Positions 56,499-64,000 of a stretch of DNA of 64,000 nucleotides are shown in pieces (positions within the stretch are counted from its first letter, which is position 1; the number at the start of each line of letters is the position of its first letter). The translations under genes were made by a program, and so were the position numbers. The notes under the pieces are model-generated. The model did not search any database. It was not told the DNA's origin and worked only from the letters and a program-made list of their open reading frames with translations. This stretch comes from Vigna angularis (taxonomy: Eukaryota > Streptophyta > Magnoliopsida > Fabales > Fabaceae): positions 13,950,001-14,014,000 of the forward strand of contig NC_068974.1 in assembly GCF_016808095.1 (NCBI RefSeq). The letters run 5' to 3'.

Positions 56499-57581
56499 CT
56501 TTATTTTGAAGATTAGGGTATGACTGTTCTGAGCCGAACACTCCAAGATAGTATTTCCACATGAGGACGCTCGTTCTCGATCAGAGTTCTTTCCAAATGA
56601 AAGAATTCCATTTTAACCAGTTTACTAGAAAATCGAACGGTAGAGGACCGTTCGATGACGAACGTACATAATCATAGTAAGAAGTTCATATTCAAATTTT
56701 CAACTATTTTCAACTTAAGTTTTCAACTATTTTCAACTTAAGTTTTCAACATACCAGTTCATACTTTATACTTCACAGCAAATATCAATTTACATACTTT
56801 ATAGCATCCACATTAATAATTCATACTTCAAATTAATAACTCATATTCACATTGATACATATCAAACATCCTCATACAAATTAATCAACATACACCATAT
56901 TCATTCAATCAAACAGCGGACGTTCATACAAAACACAACATACGAATTAAATCAAATAAGCTTCCCTTACCTCTAATGTGAACGATCGTCCTAAGTTTGC
57001 AACTTGGCTTGCCAACTACAATCCCTTCTACCCGCAACGTTTACTACTCTTTGAATCAACATCAACGACAGATGAAAAAGGGTTCAATATTTAACTTAAG
57101 GACTCATGCACCCAGAGTTGTTTATGCATGTTCACAAGAACGAACAGTTGAAGGAAAATGAACTTACCGGTTTCAGAACTCTAAACTGTTCGGTTCAGGT
57201 GAAAGCTCAAGACGCCGGGAATACTTCTACGGTGCCTGAACGGTGTTCGGAGCAGAGAAGAGTGAGTTACAGTAAAGAGAAGGGAAAGGTTTTCTAGAGA
57301 GAAGGAGGAGGAGATGGAGGTTAGAGTTTGGAAGGAGAAGGTGCATGCAGAAGAGTGTGGGCAGGTTTTTCAGAAATCATTTTTGTCTGCCCCACGTCCA
57401 AACGGTCGTGCGTTCTTCTGCTGACACCTGCACTCCACTGACTGACTTCCGAATCTTCCATTTTGACACTTGGCAGTAGCGCGTCAGAGTTGAGTGCATT
57501 TTTAATGCATCTGATCAGAGTTGTGGGGTGCATTTATGAGAGCAAACAGGTGGCTTTGGGTGCATTTAATGAGACTTGACA
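55104..57581 (-). repeat. Solo LTR of family D inside the CHX exon
   Basis: 2478 bp, reading TGTCAAGTCTC...GGGATGTTACA on the minus strand, flanked by TCCAC at 55099-55103 and 57582-57586. It is the only complete member of family D here and defines the ends of the copies at 8417 and 35574. It contains a (TA)n run at 56455-56496 and only a short version of the GTTCGG-type repeat near 56330-56440. No genes. Confidence 0.93.
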
Positions 57582-58370
57582 TCCACTAAAGAAGAGGGGT
57601 ACTAAAAAGCCACTAACACAATCATCTGAAATTGACATGACCAATTCAGCAAATTTTCCATGAGGTAAAATTAATCCAAAAATAAAAGCCCCAACAATGG
57701 CATGTGCACCAAGAAAATCTGAAATACATGAACAAGCTAAAACCCCCATGATTATAAAGAGCAATTGGTTATCATTCCATTCATCTTTGTTTGCCTTGCG
57801 ATCAATAAACCATTGAATGAGTTGACGTACCACAAATATGCACACAACAATGAATATTATCGTGCATAACACGGTGTAGATGGCTTCTTTACCATTAATT
57901 GAAAAGGGAACAAATAAAGTGAAAAGAATCCAACCATAGGTGTCACCTATCATGGTAGCTGTTAAAGCCTCTTTGCCAAGACCAGTATAAATGAGCTTAA
58001 GCTCAGAAAGTGTGTGTGCTACCACAGGAAAACTTGTAACAATGAGAATTAAAGTCCAAAGTATATAAGCATTATTTGTATTTTCCTCAAGGGGAAACAT
58101 CATATTATGTCCATAAACTTTTCGAAACAAAGCATACAAGCATGGTGCAACGAGTATGGGAAAGACGATTCCAGCAATTGCAATACTTGCAGCTTTCTTG
58201 TTCACGTTTAGAATGGTATTTAAGTTCATCTCCAATCCACTAAGGAATGCATAATAAATGAGACCAATGTGGGAAAGGATCTCAACATTAACAATCCCAT
58301 TTACTGGAAAAATGAACTCAAAAATTTTCGTGAATCTTCCAAGTAATGATGGTGTTAGTAGGAAACCAAC

Positions 58371-59522
58371 CTACGTAATTACAATTTGATACTCTTTCGA
58401 TGTTTGTTCTATTGTGGTGCTTTCAACCTTTATATGTTTTTCGTTTTACTCATAAAACCTAAGATTAAAACACATTACCGGTATGTAACAACATAGTATT
58501 AACAACATAAATTCCACCTATACATATCTATTTATGGTGTCACTTATATTACCTTATCTTATGGTTAGTGTTATTTTTTTTTCAACATAACAAATAGTCA
58601 AAATTTTCTACAATTACATAACTGCATTATTATTTTATACAACAACTTTATAAATATTTTTAGAAAATATTTAAATTTTAAATATCTCAATATAATATAT
58701 TGTTATTAAAAATCAGTTATTACTGTTTAGAGAAAATGGTTTGACATTTTAATTCCCCCATTGATAGTTTATGTGGTTATATATCTTCTTAATATAAAAG
58801 AACATGCAAGAATTAGTTTTTAGTTTTATGTGGGTAGGAAAAAAATCAAGTCAATCATTTTTAAAACAAGCAACCAATCTCTAGTCCATAAAAAGACAAT
58901 AACATGCATTGATCATGTTGAAAAATAAAACTAAAATATACAATCGCGAAAATTTTTCACATGTAATCAACGATGTCCTTATTTCAAGTCAACTATTACA
59001 TTAGACTTGCAATAGTCTCTTACGTTGATTAGAATATTTTAAAAAGTGATTTTTTCACTTAATTGAAATTACAAAGTGTTAGATTTTATTTACTCATTTT
59101 GTAGAAAGAAGAAACATCAGTATTAAATTTGAAAGCAATGTATTGATTTTAACTATTTTCCAAATACATTTTAAATATATTATCTTCTAAAATGAGTATA
59201 AACATGGGAATAAATAAAGTACCATGGCGTGATTAGATTTGAAATGTATGTACAGAGTTAAGAGTGCAATGAATTTTTACTAATAATACTTTCAATACCT
59301 AACTTGAGAAAAATGAAATAGAATAAAATCAATATAAATACATTCATGATTTTATGGAAATATGTCATCCTAATTTTGTGCATATGAATAAATATTAAAT
59401 AATTTTAAATTGATATAAATTTTATAAGCCTAATTAATGTGAAATGAATTTACAAGGGAGAGAAAATATATGCAAAGATCACAAGAACTTATGGATTATA
59501 TTGAAATTTAATATCTAAAAAA
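58371..59522. other. AT-rich intron or spacer upstream of the CHX exon
   Basis: Starts at the acceptor ACGTAG of the CHX exon. The first 190 bp are duplicated at 52670-52860. No other exon is recognisable. Confidence 0.5.
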
Positions 59523-59673
59523 CATATTTTAAATAGATCAATATTGTTCTATCATAAGCAACGTTCAATTATTAATGTCATGGCGCATTTGTTATTCGAA
59601 ATCAATTTCAAGTCATACAATTTCAAATACATAAAAAAAAAATAACAAATAAAAGGTTTAAAATATTTAGAAC

Positions 59674-60840
59674 CACTACAAAAATACATGGAATTACTGA
59701 CTGAATTTTATCGACGGAATCATTTCCGTCGGTAAAGGATGCATTACAGACGAATGTTATCGACATATGTAAAAAAGTAATTACCAACGGATTTTGACCT
59801 TCGGTAATTACCGAAGATCAAAATCCGTCGGTAAAGCCTTTCGTAATTATCGACGAACAACATTCGTCGGTAAATCCGTCGGTAAAGCCTTTGGTAATTA
59901 CCGACGAGCAAAATTTGTCGGTAAATCCGTCGGTAAAAAGAGCGGCAAAATTTCCGCCCATTTTTCCTCTCTCACTGCGCTAAGAAGACTACATTTTCAT
60001 CTCTCACAAATCGTCATTTCTTCTTTCAAGAGCATTTCTCACCTCCTTTACAACCATTTTTCACTCTCGTGCAACCATCTTCCCACACTGTCACTGCTGC
60101 CATTGGAGAGCGCCACCATTGTCGTTGGAGAGCGCCACCGTTGACGTTGGAGAGCGTCACCGATACCGTTGAAGCGTCACCACTGCCATAGGAGAACTCG
60201 ACCACTGTCGTGGGAGAACCACGTGGAACGTCACCGCTGCCATTGGAGAGCGCCACCGCTGCCGTTGGAGAGCGCCACCGCTGCTGTTGGAGAGCGCCAC
60301 CGTTGCCTTTGGAGAGCACCACTACTGTCATTGGAGAGAGTCATGCTGCCATGGGAGAGGGCCACCAGGAGAACGTCACTGCTGCCATGGATGCTCAAAA
60401 ACTAATTGAGAATTTTTCCTAATTTTAGGGTTTCTAAAACAATTGGACAACCTAAGTTTAGTCTTTGATTTTGGTTTTGGAATGAATTGGACTGTTGTTT
60501 TGGTTTAGGAATGAAGAAAGTTTGATAAAAAAAATTAAAATTCGAGAAACAGACGAAGGGGAAAGAGGAAGAAGATGAATCACATCGAGATATTTACCAA
60601 CGGACTAACCGAAGGCTTTTTCCTTCGGTAATTACCGACGGATTCTTTTAGCCATTACCGACAGATTTGTCCTTCAATAATTATCGACGGCCATAAAAAG
60701 TCGTCGGTAAAGATTACCGACAACGTTATTACCGACGGAGTTAGGCCCGTCGGTAATCCGTCGAAAAAATGCCATTATCGACGAATTTTTTATGTTTCCG
60801 ATGGATTTTGGTCGTCGTTAATAAATGTTTTTTTGTAGTG
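59674..60840. mobile_element. Small non-autonomous CACTA element with AAC target duplication
   Basis: Begins CACTACAAAAATACATGG and ends TTTTTTTGTAGTG, flanked by AAC at 59671-59673 and 60841-60843. Subterminal regions are packed with the words CCGTCGGTAA and TTACCGACGG on both strands. The GC-richer middle carries a short tandem repeat. No transposase is encoded. Confidence 0.92.
60095..60385. repeat. Short tandem repeat inside the small CACTA element
   Basis: About twelve degenerate units of 21 bp of the form TTGGAGAGCGCCACCGCTGC. Being a multiple of three, the units keep an open frame on either strand (Gly/Ala/Arg/His-rich), but no protein family is recognisable. Confidence 0.85.
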
Positions 60841-61068
60841 AACACAACAAAACAAGAGTATAATCAAAATTATAAATAAAAAACTAAATATAATATTTTA
60901 ATGATTATATTCATTATTCAAATACTAATTTTGTTCATTATACATTTAGTCATTAAAAGAACTTTTAGTATAATTGATCACTAAATTAACTTATGATAAA
61001 TCTATTATTTATAATGGAAACAAAAAAGGTTGTTTATAATTTTATAAAATTTAGTTATTTAACATCCC

Positions 61069-63540
61069 AATATATATAGTGTAAACTATATTAAAGAGAA
61101 GCAACATGCATGATAAAGTAGAATAGTTATTCATCTAAAACATAAAGTGATATCTTTACAGTCATCCAAAAACAACTATAAATTTATAACTTTATATACA
61201 GACTGAAAACTATTCCAAAACTATACACAAGGCTCTAAAGAACAAAAGCAAATACTCAACAGCAGCATCACCTCCATCCAATGCTTGCTCCAAAGAGACC
61301 TCTTCTTCTGGTGCTCACATCCAAAGGATGGTCATCGTAGAAGCAGAATAGCAGAACATACAAAACATAAGCACACAACAAGGTAAGCTAGTTTAACAGA
61401 ATTACTCATACAACAATTTATTTAACTTCATACAAGCATATTATTTATTCTCATCATTTAAACTCTTCATACATAACATACACTGACTCAAACTGTCCGG
61501 ACTTAGAATGATTGTCGAGCTATGACGGGTCGTGCACTCGTGGTGGCTTTTACTGCTTTGCAAAGTCGTTGCCAATGGGTTTCACCCTACCACACTCACG
61601 AGGTTAGTCCGTTATCACTCACCTTGGACCATACTTGAAGCACCCAAGACTAGGACCTCCTGCTACTCCTCACGACATGGATCAATCCTCTTTACTTGAG
61701 AATGAAAGACCATTGGAGTTTCAGGATAACCCCCAAGACTAAGCTCCTACATCCATTCTAAACTTACTTGAATCTCAACTAGATATTCCACTTTGAATCA
61801 CAACAAGGGCACTACCATGACTCCTCTTCTTGAGGATCATGGAATTACGTCCAAACCATACTTGAACTTTACACTTTTGATTACAACATACCACAATCAC
61901 CACAAATATTACATGATACAACTTCAACTTACTTCAAACAACACTCATTGATTCATATCAAACAACATAAGAGTACACGAGACTTTGAACTAGAACGTAC
62001 CCCTCGCATAGCGCACACCTTCGCATAGCGAGGCTATAAGCTTCTCGCACAGTGATATAACTCGCCTTGCGAAAACCTTAGACAGAGACCAACTACTCTG
62101 GATCTCTCGCATATAGACTAAACTCACATAACGACTAAACTTGCTATGCGAATAAATTGTGAAATGCATCAGACCCCAACCCCTCGCATTGCGACCCAAT
62201 TTCGCTACGCAAGAACCTCTTCCAGAGACTTGACCCCTCAAACACTCGCAGAGAGAGACCCACTCGCTAATCGAATAAAATGAATAATCATTCTAGACCC
62301 TGGCCAGTCGCATAAGGATTTAAGTCGCTATGTGGATGTACAAACAGAGAGGAACCTTCTCCCTTCACTTGCACAACGCACCCATTCGCTCTGCGAGTGC
62401 ATTGGCAGAGAGCACCTCGCCAAGGTGACTCGCTATGCGAATCCATTCGCACAACGAGTCTGCATAATCTGCAGAACAAAAATCTGCAGAATTATGCAAC
62501 TCAACCACTCCTTACCAATTCTACTCAACTTGGCCAACTTCTAACACTCATAAATCAATGTATATACTAAATTAGACTTGACTAAAGAATTCTAAACATT
62601 CCTAACACCAATCTAAAGTGTTTATACACCAATCTCTACTCTAAAACCTCCAATTCATCAACTTAGAGCCCCAAAACCAATTCTACCACTTGGAACCTGT
62701 TTTTGACCATTTTGATGACTCAAACCAGTCACATATGACCTATCTACACTACCCCAGCAGTCCCTAACAGCCCTTGGTCACTAGTACTCAAATTCACTAC
62801 CTCACTTCCTCTAAAATACACTAAACCAGCCCAAAACACTCTACACTTTACTTCATCAACACAACACATATTATAGCCAATAACAATCACCAATTTGCAC
62901 ACATTACAACATTTAGATTAATCCCAACCCAGCTCATCAATCGCATTTCACAGTTTCCACCATTTAACAGTTAAGAACATACATTCACAAGTTTAAATTC
63001 TAACTACACATCACTTAATCACAGAATTCATTTCATACAGCACCAATTGATAATTGAAACACAACTTAGCTTCCCTTACCTCAGAGATACATAGCCCTAA
63101 CCACAGAAACCTACAACTCACCAATTGGTCATAAAGAACCACACTTAGAACCTAAATTGAGCTAGAAATGGAAGAAACAACTACTAACCACATGCAACCC
63201 GAAACCATCGCATGCTCACAGCTCAGAGAAGAACGGACAGAAAAAGGGAGACAACTTACCAGCTGAAAAACGAGAAATTGATCGGTCCAAAATCAAGCCC
63301 TCAACGTCAGGATCGCTTAGACACCTCCTGATCATCGAACAGAAAACTCAGCAGAGAGAATTTGTAGAGAGAATTCAGAGAACTCTGAGGAGTAGAGTTC
63401 TAGAGAGATGAAATGTTCTTAGAATAATGAGAAGTGTTTATAAGAATTTTATTTGTATTATAAGATTATTTTAAAGTAAAATAATCTATCTCATTATTCT
63501 AATACACCAATCTGCTCTATAACACTCTATTTTTCAGGTC
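61069..63540 (-). repeat. LTR-like repeat related to family D
   Basis: The left end AACATCCCAATATATA corresponds to the family D terminus TGTAACATCCCAAAATATA with a mutated TG. The order of further blocks is the same (GCTCACATCCAAAGGATG near 61313, GGTAAGCTA near 61381, ACTGTCCGGACT near 61492, AAGACTAGGACCTCCTGC near 61647). A different motif array, CTCGCATAGCGAG, occupies 61990-62465. The right limit is approximate. No coding region. Confidence 0.6.
61990..62465. repeat. CTCGC/GCGAG inverted-repeat array
   Basis: Many copies of CTCGCATAGCGA, TTCGCTATGCGA and related words, that is 5-bp arms around a 2-3 base centre, irregularly spaced by 15-40 bp. Confidence 0.85.
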
Positions 63541-64000
63541 TTTATAAGTTATCTCAAAATTAGTTGCAAAATTTATATAATAGTGATTAAAAATTTAAGT
63601 TTTTATTATATAATAATTGGAAATTAACAGTGCTTAGATAAATGACAATGACTTATATCTATATATGATTAAGTGCTTAGATTTACACATTATAGTGTTT
63701 GAGTAAAGGAAAATGATTTAGATTTACAAGTTAAAATGTCTACATTTAGAGTATTTAGATGAGAGATAAATATATAAATAGTTATGCAAATTTATTGCAA
63801 ATACGTAACATTTATTGTCATTAATCATGTAATAAAATAAAAGTAAAAATATGAGTCAAAAGTTGAAGAAAAATCAACGAAAGTAAATACTCCATATCTA
63901 GAACTACACTTTTATCCAACATAGAAGAGATAACTCACAAGAAATATGAAAACTAGATTGGGAATGTTATTTAAATTGCGTGGCAGTGACAATGGAGGCT
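63541..64000. other. AT-rich DNA at the window end
   Basis: No recognisable feature. Confidence 0.4.

Larger units (their letters stand above)
53534..58370 (-). pseudogene. CHX: CHX-type cation/H+ exchanger, interrupted by a solo LTR
   Basis: This is a monovalent cation:proton antiporter of the plant CHX (CPA2) family, normally in endomembranes or plasma membrane. Minus-strand exon parts are 58370-57582 and 55098-54880 (one exon, split by the LTR at 55104-57581), followed by exon 54769-53534 (stop at 53534). The first piece gives FLLTPSLLGRF, HIGLIYYAFLSGLEMNLNTI, TATMIGDTYGWILFT and LGAHAIVGAFIFGLILPHGK, all in CHX order. The second gives GSGMRLMLITIF and MILNNKGAMALIMLNI. The last exon encodes the long cytosolic tail (ELTGRVAALVVTHIG; APCSVGIFVDRDFG; VVFVGGPDDREALAIAWRMA). 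AG/GT borders are good and the joins are in phase. The N-terminal exon is not found. Apart from the LTR the frame is open, so the disruption seems recent. Confidence 0.85.
59523..60880 (-). pseudogene. Decayed second copy of a CHX exon, split by a CACTA element
   Basis: 59523-59673 plus 60841-60880 align base by base, with many changes and small deletions, to 54861-55050 of the CHX exon (shared TTTTAAATAGATCAATA, TTATTAATG.CATGGC, CAACAAGAGTATAATCA). The alignment runs straight across the small CACTA insertion. The reading frame is destroyed. Confidence 0.8.

Noticed and set aside
60026..60422. Overlapping open frames on both strands in the small CACTA
   Set aside because: They come from a 21-bp tandem repeat, which keeps any stop-free frame open; no protein family matches.
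1..64000. tRNA genes or other structured RNA genes
   Set aside because: No cloverleaf with A and B boxes was recognised by eye; tRNA-like words occur only as retroelement primer-binding sites.

Overview
The window is plant nuclear DNA. Genes are split by GT-AG introns, the background is AT-rich, and most of the length is nested Ty3/gypsy and Ty1/copia LTR retrotransposons and CACTA transposons. The families fit a eudicot, probably a legume of the bean/cowpea type. That last step is inference from the style of the repeats, not a database match.

Host genes. (1) 305-6663 (+) is an ERECTA-family receptor kinase (ERL type). It has a ladder of 72-bp phase-2 LRR exons, one transmembrane exon and an intact-looking kinase domain. 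A 5' fragment of a copia element has replaced about one and a half LRR exons, the upstream exon looks decayed and the C-terminal tail is short. (2) 14293-14762 (-) is a two-exon gene for a secreted six-cysteine EPF/EPFL peptide. EPF/EPFL peptides are the ligand family of ERECTA-type receptors, so a receptor gene and a ligand-family gene lie about 7.6 kb apart. (3) 53534-58370 (-) is a CHX-type cation/H+ exchanger. A 2.48-kb solo LTR interrupts its membrane domain with a perfect 5-bp target duplication. A decayed second CHX exon copy at 59.5-60.9 kb is itself interrupted by a small CACTA element.

Mobile-element layout. 8.4-9.4 kb: truncated LTR (family D). 9.4-12.9 kb: CACTA-like ends around a 5' gypsy fragment. 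16.7-17.3 kb: retroelement leader remnant on the minus strand. 17.3-19.0 kb: gag-protease remnant B (-). 19.0-26.3 kb: gypsy element A (-) with an 807-aa gag-protease ORF but no reverse transcriptase. 26.3-35.6 kb: gypsy element C (+) with gag and a 1211-aa pol ORF that lacks the integrase core. 35.6-37.6 kb: family D LTR with a large minisatellite. 37.8-45.0 kb: decayed autonomous-type CACTA with TNP2-like transposase pieces, containing a gypsy solo LTR and a second CACTA that carries an amplified WD40 (AIP1-like) gene fragment. 45.0-49.2 kb: non-coding gypsy element F. 49.6-52.4 kb: Cassandra-like 5S-derived repeat split by a solo LTR of family C. 61.1-63.5 kb: LTR-like repeat rich in CTCGC/GCGAG motifs.

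The most notable points are the receptor-ligand neighbourhood, the rearranged ERL gene, the Pack-CACTA with a tandemly amplified WD40 blade, and a recurring architecture in which unrelated short GC-rich inverted-repeat arrays sit just upstream of the TATA-like box of several gypsy LTRs. Boundaries given with target duplications are firm. Others are approximate, as stated in each entry.
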